Assembly: GCF_032854445.1 (NCBI RefSeq)
Contig: NC_088297.1
Coordinates: 17,309,127-17,373,126 of the forward strand
DNA: 64,000 nucleotides
Reading direction: 5' to 3'
Source of the DNA: Liolophura sinensis
Lineage: Eukaryota; Mollusca; Polyplacophora; Chitonida; Chitonidae
The notes under the pieces were generated by a model that worked only from the letters and a program-made list of their open reading frames with translations, was not told where the DNA came from and ran no database searches. The translations under genes and the position numbers were made by a program. Shown here piece by piece: positions 11,399 to 23,810 of this stretch; the first letter of the stretch is position 1; every line of letters starts with the position of its first letter.

Positions 11399-11605
11399 AT
11401 GAAAAGGGAGTTCGAAGAAGCAATCGCGTAAGCCAATGTCAGCGGTGGCGTTTTTGTAGAGTTAAAGGCAAAGCAGGTCGCCGCCTTTCGATTGGCATTT
11501 GAGAAAAGAAATGTCATTGCAGTCTAATCGACTGGGTATGGTAAAAGTCTTGTATGCCAGTTTATGCCTTGGGTCATCCTGTATGCTGCAAGAAAGCATC
11601 TTTAA
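11399..11605 (+). pseudogene. RecQ-like DNA helicase fragment, inactivated
   Basis: Read in one frame the segment gives KREFEEAIA*ANVSGG, then VELKAKQVAAFRLAFEKRNV, then IAV*STGYGKSLVCQFMPWV. It ends with a stop at 11603-11605. The Q..A....F.K.NVIAV...TGYGKSL...F.PWV pattern is the motif 0/Walker A region (motif I) of RecQ-family ATP-dependent helicases. TAA stops interrupt it before ANVSGG and just before STGYGKS, and no later helicase motifs follow. The fragment covers about 69 codons of a domain of several hundred residues, so it is a dead relic, perhaps a retrocopy or piece of a multicopy helicase family. Confidence 0.72.
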
Positions 11606-12054
11606 GTCAGGGTGATTCTCGGCTGGCTGTTAAGGTGCGGTGGTTTCCTTGCGTATCTTCCAGGTATCCCAGTTCTGAGATCGGAGGGTTGTCATGTACG
11701 ATGCATGGATATTCATATACTGATAAAGGATTAGGCTAAGCAGAGAAATGAATTAATTAATATGTTTATACATTTTGTATTTACTTCTATTTATTTGTTG
11801 TTTAACACCATTCTCAAGACAAAAATAAATAAATACAAGGTCGGTTTGGAATACAGAGTAAACTGAAGTGCCTGGGGTAAACCACCAGTGGTGCTTCTTA
11901 TAAGATATACGTCCTGAAAGCAAATATCAATTATAAATTTATATATATGTAAGGATATTTATTTCTATGATGAATACATTTTTCTCAAGGTACAGTTTGG
12001 TAAATGTCGGCTTAAGGGATAGACATGTACAACCCCCCAACCAGTTTAGCGTAT

Positions 12055-12180
12055 CAAAAGCTGCCAGCCGAATTGATACTTGCCACTCCAACCCGCTTAC
12101 TCTTCACCTGCCAGTCGGTACTCGCTACTCCCGCTCGCTTATTTTCCACCCGCCAGATGATACTCATCACTCCGACCCGC
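12055..12180 (+). repeat. Three-copy tandem repeat, about 42 bp
   Basis: Units of the form 'gatact.gccactccaacc' plus 'cgctta.t.ttcacc.gcca' recur three times with mismatches. The array abuts the left end of the inverted-repeat element at 12183. Confidence 0.65.
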
Positions 12181-12182
12181 TT

Positions 12183-12828
12183 AAGCCTGGCGCACACGAG
12201 AGAAACTTGCTGAGCTATCGCCCACGAGAGGCAGGCAGCTGAGCTCTTTCCCCGGAGTGCGGCGAAGTTTTAGTTAGATTTTCGGCACGAGAGGCACTGA
12301 GGGAAGTATCAATCGTGTTTGATATTTTCTGCCACGAGAGGCAGAAAATTCTCAAATTCTCACCGTGTGACCACTCTGCGCCGACAGCTGAACTGGAAAA
12401 CGGCCAATAAAAAATAAATTATCGTAGCACGTGAATATTAGCAGCATGGCCACCATCGAAGACCTCGTGAATGAAGCCCTTTTGGATGATAACTTCGTTG
12501 AGCTGTGGCAGGACTACTATAGTATGCGGTGAACACGGCAGAATTAAAAAACAGGGATCTAATCTAGTTTGTTCGAAAATATGCATTTCAACGGCGTCGA
12601 CGGCGACGTAATAACAGCAGTAGTAAAAGCAACTCTTCTTCCTGCGTTTCGTCGTCCACCATTTTGAGCATTCAAGTGGGATAGTTGAAGGTCACGTGGT
12701 ATATTAGAGCGAAAATATGCTGAGACGAACGCGCCCGTGTGCGGTGAAGCAAGTGTAAAGTAAGTTGCTGCGCTGACAACTTCTCGTGATCGATAGCTCA
12801 GAAAGTTCCCTTCGCGTGAGCCAGGCTT
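12183..12828. mobile_element. Inverted-repeat DNA transposon remnant, 646 bp
   Basis: The left end begins AAGCCTGGCGCACACGAGAG. The right end, reverse-complemented, begins AAGCCTGGCTCACGCGAAGG. Similarity continues about 60 bp inwards (GAGCTATCG and CACGAGA are shared). A subterminal motif CACGAGAGGCA occurs three times (about 12221, 12282, 12333), like transposase-binding repeats. An internal 28-codon frame (12446-12532, MATIEDLVNEALLDDN..., stop TGA) may be the start of a lost element-encoded protein. I see no clean target-site duplication, so the superfamily is unassigned; PIF/Harbinger is a guess. Confidence 0.7.
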
Positions 12829-15170
12829 CACTCCCTGCATCTAGCTTTCTCTCCGCCCGTCACCCGGGACAGGCGATAACTGTGGGCCCGCCCCATCTTT
12901 CGTTCAAGCCCGCTTGAAAACTTCTGTCTCAGTTTTTCTCCTGTGAGGTTCCTCCATGGAAGGTTGGAAAAACAGAGGTAGATATATGCTCTGCACCATA
13001 GCCACTTCATCTTCAGACGAACTGTTCACGGCAGATACTGGGGTTACCCGCCGATGTGCCCGCTTAGACTGGATAGGGGCCTACATCCCATACTAAGTAA
13101 GACTTAGAAGACGGAAAAATAATGATACAGTCGCAGTTAATTTCATTAAAGCATTTCCTGTCTACATGTAACCGTGTTACAACTATATGCACACAAAATC
13201 GCACGCTCAGATGGTCTACGTCACAATGCATTCGTCAGCTAATCAGCGACCTTCACGCGCAACCTTCTTATTGAGGTCACAGAAAGTATTCTCAGCTGAT
13301 GCCATGCACGCTAATATGGAAGGGGTGCAACAAAGACACCGAACGTTCTATTTCAGCGTCAACAGTGACGTCACAGTGAGTTGATCAAATACGTCACAGA
13401 TGAAAGTATACATGTAGCAAGCAACACGCTTGACGTCGTACAACACGAAAATCCCATCCAAATACAGCTGAAAGCGACATTAAAACCAAATCATACATAC
13501 AAAAAAAGAAGAAGAAAAAGAGTCCAACAGGGGCATAAACTCTATATATTGCTATTCATGTAGGATTCGTGAAGTTCCTCGTAGTAATATACGAATAAGG
13601 CTTTTATCCGTGTTCTCTCTCAAATGATGTTCTCTCGGTTTTGGGGACACACTTTGCTTGAAGTCCTTTGGCCAATATATTTCTCCGGGATTTAAATTTA
13701 ATATCACACCACTTCGGTACATGTACATACATGGTTCAGTCGCAAAACAATCTTGACATTCTTCAGCTGTTTTTTTAGTCCGAGATTGCTCTTACGTTAC
13801 GTTATGCAAATTTTTCTACTCCAGTTAAGGATGGCCCCAAACTAGATCTGAGATCTGTTTCATTTGTCCCAGCTTAGCTTTAACGAAAATATGTTTCCTT
13901 CTGTTTTCATACTACCAATACCTATTCATTTGTCAGTACATGAATGCCATAAGGGCACAATTGTCACACTGTACAGTGGAGTAGGAAAAGTTTTTTGGCG
14001 GGGGGAGTCATATGTTCTGGCCCACCCACTTTTCGACCCTACCAAATGAAAACCACTACAGTGAAACTTCATTGCTGTCTTCACTATTTTGAATCGGATG
14101 TTAAAACATTTCTTTTAATTTGTTAAATCAGATTAACGCATACGCTGTAATTCTATTAGTAAGATATTTTAACCTCGGGGAAAAGCGCTAATGTCGTCAT
14201 CTTGTCACGGTATCTGAAATTTTGTAATTTGAAGAATTGATGAAAACTCACATCAATATTAATTTCCTCAGAAGCCCTCTTACCTTCCAGCGCCCAGCAA
14301 AACTGAGTGTTGTATTTGCCCTGTTTTATGGCATATTTTCAGCAAGGCGATAATACTTACAAACGGTTCTTATGTTTTATGAAGCCAAGCCTGCATGTTT
14401 TCTGTCACTAAGAACGTAAGGAAATATAAACATCGAGTTTACCTAGATTATTATCATAATGCTGTGTAGGAACTCCCTTTTGCGATTTTGTGGATGCTTC
14501 TAGCTCTCCGTTCAGATGATCTCCATCATAGCACACCATTTTTCAATAGTTTCAAGTTAAAGACTCTGAACATCTGTTTATATTAAAAGGCAGTTAGAAC
14601 ATGTCTCCAGACGTCTCGAATCTCCGAGCTTCCGGGGCTTTGGTCGTTCCGCTTGCTTATGTACAACCCCACCACCTCTTCACTTCGCTGCCTACAGACC
14701 TGATTATTCTGGTCAATATATATAATAAACACTGTTCAGTTCATCCGCATGTGTTATTAGAGTAAATATTTCACAACGAGGATCGGTATTTCAAGGGAAT
14801 AGTATATGGGCGTACATGTAAAGTATGGAAGCGATCGGAAAACTGAATCTGTGCCAAAATGTGGAGTATAGCCTTTAAAATGGATATTTTTTCTCTTAAA
14901 ATACGTAAAAGGGCCTTGGCCCTTGGACCCTCGCCTCATTGGTTGGGATTCCGCGCAATATAGGCCTACAGTTCGCCAAAAAAAAAGAGGTTGAAATTCT
15001 TCATGTGCTTAATTTACGTAAATACCTATATTGCATAAGCATTAAGCACCTTTGTAGAATGTATAATTACTTACAGACAGCGTTTAAAACTGGGAAAAGG
15101 TGTTTTTCTTCCCACATGCAACAGATAAACTGATACGCATTTTTATACATCTAAAGAAAATGTCAGGATA
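12829..15170. other. No gene recognised
   Basis: Intergenic sequence upstream of the peflin gene. Short open frames at 13187-13384, 13381-13563 and 14757-14939 have no recognisable domain. No splice-linked coding chain or RNA gene is seen. Confidence 0.4.
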
Positions 15171-15174
15171 TAAA

Positions 15175-15330
15175 TAATAATAGAATATTGCACAGTGCAC
15201 AGTTATACCTTTCTTGTGAAACGTAGAAATGATAACTAAAACGTAGAAATATAAATAATATCATTTCCACCTCTCACTCGAACAATATTTATGATATTCA
15301 ACCTTCACTGTGCAGTATCCTCTATTTATC
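15175..15330. repeat. Fold-back element, diverged copy
   Basis: 'tatcatttccacctctcact' then 'gatattcaaccttcactgtg' matches the right arm of the palindromic element at 54484-54652. The left side ('gaatattgcacagtg') is a decayed complementary arm. About 500 bp upstream of the peflin start codon. Confidence 0.65.
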
Positions 15331-15828
15331 GCGGACGTCAGATCTAGGTGCAATCTAGGATTACAGCTTCTTTCTGTGTAGACATATATAGGACTAGCTG
15401 TATGCTCAAGTATAACAGAAAACAGTTATTTTGAGATGAAAGCTCTTAGCCTGTGTGGATTTATACCTACATGGAGGCCTACTGACTACAAATACCACTA
15501 CTACTTTGAATTAAAGAACAGACCCCCTGCAACAGTGTCTATCTATATGCACTGCAGAGCGGATCATGAAATATTATACAGGCCCCATAGGCCTACATGT
15601 ATGTGATACGTCAGTTGGCCCGTCATTACATTCTTTTGATGGTGTATATTTAGCATGAAAACAGGTGTACAATTGACCATGATTGCTAACTTCATGATAT
15701 TTACTTTTCGATACGACACATGCATGTACGTCATTGCGGTGCGTGGATGTTGAACATTTCGCAATATCCGTTTATCTTCCGCGACATAAGTAAGTCTGCT
15801 ATTTTGACACACCCAAAAAAAAAAAAAC

Positions 15829-18800
15829 ATGGCGGGATACGGCTACGGACAGGTATGTGTACGGGAAAACTGGGCGTTTTTGCTCTTTGACAGCCCGTGT
15901 ATATGTTGTCAGTTTTGGTGAGCATGAAGCCGGGATCCTTCAAGAGTAACCTACGATAAAAATACCAGCAAATATATTTCTGTAATATATATTTGAGCTT
16001 AGTCAAATCCTTGTAAAACAACAACAACACAAGTACAATATGCAGTAGGCCTACATCTCTCACGGGGCGTTGGCTACATGTACATGTAGATACTGTGTAC
16101 ATATCTAGAAAGAGTTGCTGGGGACCTTATACACGCTGGCTTGTCCAAAAGAGCCTTCCTCCAAAAATAAAAAAAATAAATAGTATTTAGAAGATGTACG
16201 AAGGGTTCGTGTGTGCAACGTAATCATTTCTTCTCTTCAGGGCCCACCTGGAGGATATGGTCAGCCTGGGTATGGAGCCCCGCCCCACGGACAGCCTGGA
16301 TACGGAGCCCCAGGCGGGTATGGTCAACCAGGATATGGGGCACCCCCTGGCCAGGGTAAGTTCCACATAGGGCTGAAAATTAACATGTTAGCCAGCATAA
16401 AACAAGTTAAGTCTCAGCAAATTTTAGTAAGAAGTTACATGTATTTGTTTCATAAGCGAAATTGTAATTTGTCAAGAATTCAGAAGTTAGTTCACAGTTT
16501 GCATATACTTGAAAAAGCTGTAAAAGAACAAGCATTGCAAAATTATTAGATGCCATCAAAGGTATGTTGGAAAATTTTGAAATACATGTATTCTCCAATG
16601 AAGGATAAGGAAGTGATACAGAGGATAAGTACAACTGTGACATGGCACTGGACTTTAAAGTTGACAATCTTGCTACGTGTATGTACAATGATTAAAGTGA
16701 AAGACAGCACCTGACTAATGTTTATGTCCACTGAAAGACTGCCGTTCAGAATATCTTGAACTGGTAGCCTATTAAATATTTTTTTAGATTTTTTTAAAAA
16801 TTTTAATGAAATTTGGTCTTGACATAGCTTCAGCACGTCTCCATTATTGAGAGCAAGGTGACGTCACATTTACTCTAGCTCTCTAACGTCAAAGGTATTC
16901 CCCGTATAAGCAGTAGTTTCTGACGGATGAAAGTTGTGAACTTCGGCAATGAAGGCCCAAGTGATAAATATTGTTTGGAGTAGTTCTGTGTTATCAGATG
17001 TCACTTCATAGAATGAATGGGCAAAGGCTACATCACAGCCTAGGCAGTGCATCCTGATAGCAACGTGTTTGATTTGATAAAATTCTGAAGATGGTTACCT
17101 TGACTTAACCGAGCGATTTGTGCAGTATTGTCATTTTGTTGTACATGCTATTAGGTGAAATGTCATTAAAATAATAAAGTATGATGCGTTTTAGAAAGCT
17201 TGTGTATCCTGTATCCATTGAAATATGTTTTAGCCAGGTGCTGTCTTGTGCTATAAAGTAACTAAAATTGGATTAGTTCCCTTTGGTATGGTGTCAGTAT
17301 AATATGACAGGATGGAACAGGCCCTACCATAGATTTTTTGCTAAAAATCTATAATCGCTAATCAAATATAAAATTTTTGTATTTACCTAAAATAGTTCAA
17401 ATTATTGCCTTAAATATAGTAAATATCAGACTTGTACAGGCCGTACCTGTACTATTTGAAGTTTGAAAAGTTGTATCATGACCCAATTTGTAAATTTTAG
17501 GAATATAACTTTTAATTTACATATATTTATATATTTTTTTAATTTATAATTTTGAACGATAACAGTTACACAGCAGAGGCTGATCGATTTTGTGACAGGT
17601 AATTCTTTAGGCAGTTCTAAAAAAATAGCAAAAATTTATTTGGATTTGCAGTAACCCATTTTTTGTCAAAAATCTGCAGTACAGCCTCTTAAACTCTTTA
17701 CTAAGGATTGAGTGAAAGGCTCTGAAGTGATGATTTTTTCCTCATTGTCTTTCGACAGGTATGATCCCCCCTGGGGTAGACCCTCAAGTCTATCAGTGGT
17801 TCATCGCCGTTGATGCTGACAGATCAGGGAAAATCTCAGCCATTGAACTGCAACAAGCTCTGACCAATACGAACTGGTCACATTTCAACCCTGAAGTCTG
17901 TCGTCTTATGATAGGTGATAGCCTTGTAATTTTATTGACTGCATTTGGCCTATAAATTCGCCCCCCCCCCCCACCCCCGAAAGAGTGCTTTTAGAGGCAA
18001 GTAAAGATCTAAAAAATGTTACTTCTTGTTCTGAAACTTACATTTTTGTAGTAGGATATCAATGTACCTTCAAAACTAACCTCAAAACACCTATCTAAGA
18101 TCAATAGAACACTCAGAATTCAAATGAATAAGTTAGTCATGGGGGAATTTTTTTGTCAAATGCAGCGCTGGTATCTCCATGGTTCAGTTGGTTAGCGCAC
18201 TAGCGCAGGGTAATGACCCAGGAGCCTCTCACCAATGTGGTCGCTGTGAGTTCAAGTGCAGCTTATGCTGGCTTCCTCTCCGGCCATGTGTGGGAAAGTC
18301 TGTCAGCAACCAGCAAATGGTCATGGGTTTCCGCCAGGTTCTGCCCGGTTTCCTCCCACCATAATGCTGGCTGCCATCGTATAAGTGAAATATTCTTGAG
18401 TACTGTGAAAAACACCAATCAAATAAATAAATAGTTTTCACATTTTGCACATCTGTGTGGTATACAGAAAATTGGCAGAGAAAAAAGTCTCATTTAAATG
18501 GTCACAAAATCATGGGGATATAAAGCAGTCTGGTTTTGGTCAACTCCATTATTATTATTATTATTATTATGCATGATATTTATCTGTTTAACTATTGTGT
18601 GCACAGTTTGAACCTTTATGATGGCTATTGTCTTAATTAAAGTTTTCTCTTTTCTTGTAAAATATGTGCTCTTTTACAACTTGAATGTAGAACTGAAGAT
18701 ATGTATACATATTATTAGTTACATGGTTACTCATTGACTCAATCCGGAAATATACGTGTATACTGTCAGTATTGCCTTGCCAAATACAAGGGTTTCATGT

Positions 18801-20322
18801 GGGAGTAAGCATGTAGTGAATGCAGACTTCCAAAGATCCATCAGTTCAGCGCAAAAGACAATAAAGATGTGTAGGAGAATTGCTTCAGTGATGTAGCCAG
18901 TGTTTTGACAACTGAACAAAGGGCGATATTTTAGTCAGCAGACGCATGCAACAGCTGCATGAGAAGGGAATACCCCAATTCTTCAACCTTTTCGCATATG
19001 AAAGGGCAACTTTCAGTGCAATTTATGAAACTTCGTTTGATTTTGGTGAAAAAACCACATCTTCAGTTGACCTACTGTACTTCATGTTGACCCGCTATGT
19101 TTTTATTATACAGGAGTAGCATTATCGTTATCGTTACTGGCTTAATATCATCACATTGGTCAGGATGAAGAAATCAGTTATTTGTTATTTAAACCTCTGT
19201 CAGTGATCACCATCTTGTAGCAGACTGCAGATGTATTAATAATGATGATATTCCATGGTTATTTTGTAGGAATGTTTGACCGTGACCAAAGCGGCACAAT
19301 AGACCTGTTAGAGTTCCAGTCACTGTGGACGTATATACAGCAGTGGAGGGGCGTCTTCCAGCAATACGACAGGGACAGGTCGGGAGCCATTGAGGGGGCA
19401 GAGCTTCACACAGGTGGGAGGAGTTTGACATCTTGGATTGCTTCATTGTCTGCCTGATAAGTCAGTGAAAAGATTTAAATTTTATTATATTAGAGCAGTA
19501 CCCTTTAATGTGGCTGTTAGGCTGTTTAGATGGTCACATGGCTTTGACCAATATGGCATACACATTGACATCCTTGAGGAGGTAAGAACTTGTGTAGCAC
19601 TATGTGGGAAGGGTCGTGAGTTAGTTGCCAAAGGCTAGTGGTATACTTTAGGAACTCAGGTATCCATCCAATAAACAGACTTCCTTTGCATGGTGAAAAA
19701 AAGCGTGTTTAGCTGTGACGAACAACTCTAAAGTGTCTCTGTTTGACAGTTGAACAAGTTGTGTGTCGGTAAAATCTTTAAACATGGACCCATTTACTTT
19801 ACGAGAGACCTAAGTTTAATGACCTTGACCTGTTTGTAGATGACGTAGCTTTTGCGAATTCGCGCTTGGTAAAGCATATATGAAATGCCTGGCTTTTATT
19901 TCTTTATGCGAAGTGTAAGAGGTGGAGCAATACATAAAAGTGAAAAAAACAAAACAGAGAGAAAATTTATTTTCTCAATCTCTTGGAGGTATCTTTCTTC
20001 ATTTTCCTAATTAAAACCATACTCTGCATTTTACATGTATTCTTAGATGACCAGTTGTACAAATAACTAAATCATTGCATTACTTGTTTCCTTAGCCTTA
20101 TCACAGATGGGGTACAACTTGTCGCCTAATTTCATCAACCTGGTAGTGTGTAAGTTTGATGTGCAGGCACGCCGTCAACTTACTCTGGACAACTTCATCC
20201 AGGCGTGCGTCATGCTCAGATCCATCACCGAGACCTTTCGCCAAAAAGACACAGGTGGCATGGGCACCATTCAGATCTCCTATGAGGACTTCATGACCAT
20301 GGCTATGTTAAATAAACCTTAA
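15829..20322 (+). CDS. PEF1: Peflin-like penta-EF-hand protein
   Basis: Five exons: 15829-15852, 16241-16355, 17759-17914, 19270-19413 and 20096-20322, all with GT-AG introns and consistent phase, giving 221 aa. Residues 1-46 are a Gly/Pro/Tyr/Gln-rich tail with repeats such as [11 protein letters not shown], typical of peflin and ALG-2 relatives. EF-hand loops are at about 65-76 ([12 protein letters not shown]), 102-113 ([12 protein letters not shown]) and 132-143 ([12 protein letters not shown]), with acidic ligands in place; the last two hands are degenerate. [13 protein letters not shown] and the C-terminal FRQKDT...SYEDF resemble vertebrate PEF1 closely. Peflin binds calcium, dimerises with ALG-2 (PDCD6) and tunes COPII export from the ER. 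The protein is shorter than human PEF1 (284 aa), mainly because its N-terminal repeat is short. The start is chosen because MAGYGYGQ leads straight into the repeat. Confidence 0.92.
17975..18160 (+). repeat. Dispersed repeat family D, copy in peflin intron 3
   Basis: 'ttttagaggcaagtaaa' and 'ctaagatcaatagaac' plus 'gagttagtcat'-like ends match segments at 47200-47400, 57775-57890 and 39960-40120. A C-rich run (about 17960-17985) precedes it. Unclassified. Confidence 0.55.
18168..18433 (+). repeat. SINE family 1, full-length copy in peflin intron 3
   Basis: The tRNA-like head 'ggttcagttggttagcgcac' (A box) and 'gtgagttcaagtgc' (B box) are followed by the shared body, 'gtgaaatattcttgagtac', 'aacaccaatc' and an (aaat)n tail. 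Confidence 0.9.
18547..18570 (+). repeat. (ATT)n microsatellite
   Basis: About eight ATT units in peflin intron 3. Confidence 0.9.
18965..19085 (+). repeat. Dispersed repeat family E, copy in peflin intron 3
   Basis: 'caaccttttcgcatatgaaa', 'gggcaactttcagtgca' and 'gtttgattttgg' match 58370-58515 (same strand) and 54150-54360 and 55780-55940 (opposite strand). Unclassified. Confidence 0.6.
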
Positions 20323-20896
20323 TTAATTCTCTTCAGGAATCGTTTTAGCTTTAGGTATAACTAAAAACCAGCCTTCAATAAGTGTCAGGAAGAGAGCATA
20401 AGGCTTTTGAGCCCTTATGATTCACTGAAATAATCCTTATTCAACTTCCGCAGAAATCTTGTGAAAGTCCAGGGATTTCAGGACCTGTTTTCACTCACAA
20501 TACCGTGGCTTTCATTTGATTTCTGTGAAAGTCAGATAGCACCTAGTAATACATGTTTCACAAGGTTCTGTCAATCCATTTTCTGGTATAAACTTTTCTT
20601 TCAGAAATGATGTTGCCTAAGGAATGTTGCAACAAGAAAAAAATGTATTTACAAAGTTTTGAGAAAGTTAGTCCAGGAATTTGATTTGGACAGGCAAACT
20701 GCAGTGGCTTGGCAATGGCAAGGCAACTCTCAAAATTATAGCCTGACTGAAACGAGCCAATAGATAACATTGTAACATGTGCTATGTCCAGATGTGTAAC
20801 CCCAATTAATGCTAATACTCTTACTAAAACACTTTCTATAAGACGTCCTCTAAGTAGTTAACATTTTTGATGAAGTAGTCATCATAGTCTGAATGA

Positions 20897-20902
20897 AATA
20901 AA
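20897..20902 (+). promoter_or_regulatory. Candidate polyadenylation signal of the peflin gene
   Basis: AATAAA 575 bp downstream of the peflin stop codon. Another AATAAA overlaps the last codons (20311-20316) and is probably coincidental. Confidence 0.4.
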
Positions 20903-20939
20903 CCCATGAACGCATAGATGTTTACATATCCATCTATGT

Positions 20940-21120
20940 TTGGATCCTGTGAACTCACAAAGTGTTGATATATAGAGCCTGTCAACTCACAAAATGTCGA
21001 TATATAGAGCCTGTCAACTCACAAAATGTCGATACATAGAGCCTGTCAACTCACTTTCAAATAAAATCAAAAGCTTCATCCTGTAAACTCACAAAAAGTC
21101 AACTCACACAGCCTGTAAGC
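20940..21120 (+). repeat. Short tandem array, about 32-bp unit
   Basis: 'gcctgtcaactcacaaaatg' plus 'tcgatatatagag' recurs about four to five times with decay, just past the probable end of the peflin transcript. Confidence 0.75.
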
Positions 21121-21129
21121 CCTTTTTTT

Positions 21130-22320
21130 TTAAAAGTAACATATAGAATCTAGAAACTAAAAACTATATAATCTACAGATATGTAACAATTTACCTCATT
21201 TGGAATTGTCAGGTACAAACTTGTTAATGTTGACCATGACAACATAATATACTTACTTAAGCTGACCTTGAAAAATACATGAGGTAAAAGTGAAAAATGC
21301 AGAATACCAAATTTTTTAAATTAAATGATGTGAGAGCAGATGGGAACATTTTTAGTTTAAACTTAAAAGTTAGCTTGTTTAAGAGGGTTTTATATTCAGC
21401 TTTGATTTTGTGTCTATTTTGGATGTTGGCCTTACACTTCAAAAAGCAAACTCTTTCGTGGCTTTACACATTTGGTGTGAAACATGTATGTAAAAAGAGA
21501 TGGTGTAAATATCACATGTAAATGAGCTGATTATTAATTTTTTACTTTTCTGTAGAAAGAGGTGATAGTTAACTGCGTGTGCTTGTCACTCAGGCAGTGA
21601 TATTTTGTAGTTTTACATTTGTTACATGTATCTGTGTGCTTGGCATACAAACAGTCCAGCTCATTATGACATATGATGCCTTTGAAAATATTTTTTGGAA
21701 ATTATTATATTGAGTGGGCCAGAAAAAAAATTAAATTTGTTTTTGTTTTAATACTATTTCACCTATGATGTTGAAATTGTCATAAAAGGTGTGTAACATG
21801 TTAATAATGTGAACAAAATACCAGTCATATGTTTTGACTAATCACATATTTAAGAAGGTTATTATTTCTCTCTGGACCAGTCAGTGCTATTCAAAACAGT
21901 TTAAAATTTTGAGATGCCTATGTATTTTAGATTTTTTTCCAGTTTTCATTTTGTTTAAATCCGAAATATTATATCTTCATTGTTCTTTTAATTTACATCT
22001 TTGTTAAATATGCCTTCTGGTTGTTTGTTGTCCACTCTTTGACCACTGATGTGCAGGGTTCTCTGGCCTATACTCACCTGTACTGTTGATTGCACCTGTG
22101 ACCACTCATGACAGGAGCATGTCCTTTGATTTTATACTTATATGCTTAAGACATCAGTGCATTAACTATACAGATTGCCGATTCTACATATATTCATGGC
22201 ACCCTATAAAATTTTATTGATACCTGCTGCTCGATACTTGCAATTTAATAAATTATATTATTCATTTTAAGAAAATTGTGACAATGTTTTAATAGAAGTT
22301 ATTAAACTAATCAAACATCC
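21130..22320. other. No gene recognised
   Basis: AT-rich intergenic sequence between the peflin gene and the large minisatellite, without convincing exons, RNA genes or repeats. Confidence 0.4.
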
Positions 22321-22324
22321 TCAC

Positions 22325-23425
22325 CTGTTCTTTGTTGTTCTATGTACAGCGTTGTCTGTTATGTCATCCCATTTCTGTTGTCATCATTGTTCTGTATAAC
22401 CTTGTCTGTCATGTCTTATATGCTATGTCTGTTCTGTTGGTTAGTCTCCATTGTTCAGTACGGCATTGTCTGTCATGTCTATACCTTTGGGTTGTCCCCA
22501 CTGCTCTGTACAACATTGTCTGCATGTGTTTACTCATGGGTTTTCTCTGTTGTCATTCTGTACAACATTATCTGTCATGTCTACTGTTGTCTTGTCATCG
22601 TTGTTCTGTACAACATTGCCATGTCTTACTGTTGGGTTGCCTCCATTATTCTCTACGACATTGTCTGTGATGTTTTGACTGTTGTCTTGTCAGCACTGTT
22701 CTGTACAACATTGTGTGTCATGTCTCTACTGTTGTCTTGTCATTGTTGTTCTGTACAACATTGTCTGTCATGTCTTACTATTGGGTTGCCTTAATTATTC
22801 TCTACAACATTGTCTGTGATGTTTTGACTGTTGTCTTGTCAGCACTGTTCTGTACAACATTGTGTGTCATGTCTCTACTGTTGTCTTGTCATCGTTGTTC
22901 TGTACAACATTGTGTGTCATGTCTTACTATTGGGTTGCCTCCATTATTCTCTACAACATTGTCTATGATGTTTTGACTTGTCTTTTCAGCACTGTTCTGT
23001 ACAACATTGTCAGTCATGTCTTACTATTGGGTTGCCTCCATTATTCTCTACAACATTGTCTGTGATGTTTTGACTGTTGTCTTGTCAGCACTGTTCTGTA
23101 CAACATTGTGTGTCATGTCTCTGCTGTTGTCTTGTCATCGTTGTTCTGTACAACATTGTGTGTCATGTCTCTGCTGTTGGGTTGCCTCCATTGTTCTGTA
23201 CAACACTATCATGTCTTTACTGTTTTCTTGTTATCATTGTTTTGTGTGGTGTGTTGTCTTCATTGATCTTCATGGTTCATTGGTCTTCACGGTTGTCTTT
23301 TCTCCATTGTTCTATACAGAATTGTCTGTCACATCTACACTGTTATTTTATATTCATTGTTGTGTGCAACATTGTCTGTCATGTCTACACTGTTATGTTG
23401 TATTCATTGTTCCGTCCGTACCTGA
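22325..23425 (+). repeat. 1.1-kb minisatellite, units of about 49 bp with higher-order structure
   Basis: Units are built on 'ttctgtacaacattgtctgt', 'catgtct' and 'actgttgtcttgtcat'. Variants ('ctctacaacattgtctgtga' with 'tgttttgact') recur roughly every 150 bp (about 22655, 22800, 22950), then after about 97 bp, so three monomers form a higher-order unit. Several frames stay open because the units lack stops; those are not genes. The array resumes after a SINE fragment at 23575-23810. Confidence 0.9.
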
Positions 23426-23571
23426 TAAGGTTTGTCAGCAACCTGTGAATGGTTAGAGGTTTCCTCTGGGCTCTGCTCGTTTTCCTTCCTTCATATTGCT
23501 TGTTGCTGTCCGGATAAGCGAAATACCGAGTATGGCGGACCAATCGGCAATCAAATAAATAAAGAAATATT
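23426..23571 (+). repeat. SINE family 1, 3' fragment inside the minisatellite
   Basis: 'gtcagcaacctgtgaatggt', 'ctctgggctctgc' and 'caatcaaataaataaa' match the SINE1 3' half; the tRNA head is missing. Diverged. Confidence 0.75.
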
Positions 23572-23574
23572 TGT

Positions 23575-23810
23575 TGCTCTATAAAGCATTGTCTTCCCTG
23601 TTATTTTGTCTTCATTGTTCTAGACCGCATTGTCTGGTGTGTTTTCGCCGTTGTCTTTTCTTCATTGTTCTGTACAGAATTGTCTGTCATGTCTACACTG
23701 TTATGTTGTCTTCATTGTTCTGTACAGAATTGTTTAAAGTGTCTTCATTGTTGTGTTGTCTTCATTGCGGTACATGGTACAGCACTGTTGGTTTGTCTGT
23801 GTGTCTGTCT
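23575..23810 (+). repeat. Minisatellite, distal decayed segment
   Basis: 'cattgttctgtacagaattg' and 'tctgtcatgtctacactgtt' continue the array of 22325-23425 beyond the SINE fragment. Confidence 0.8.

Noticed and set aside
22332-23456. Several long overlapping open frames with Cys/Leu/Ser-rich repeats.
   Set aside because: They are frames of the minisatellite, open in more than one register because the units lack stops; no start, splice or domain support.
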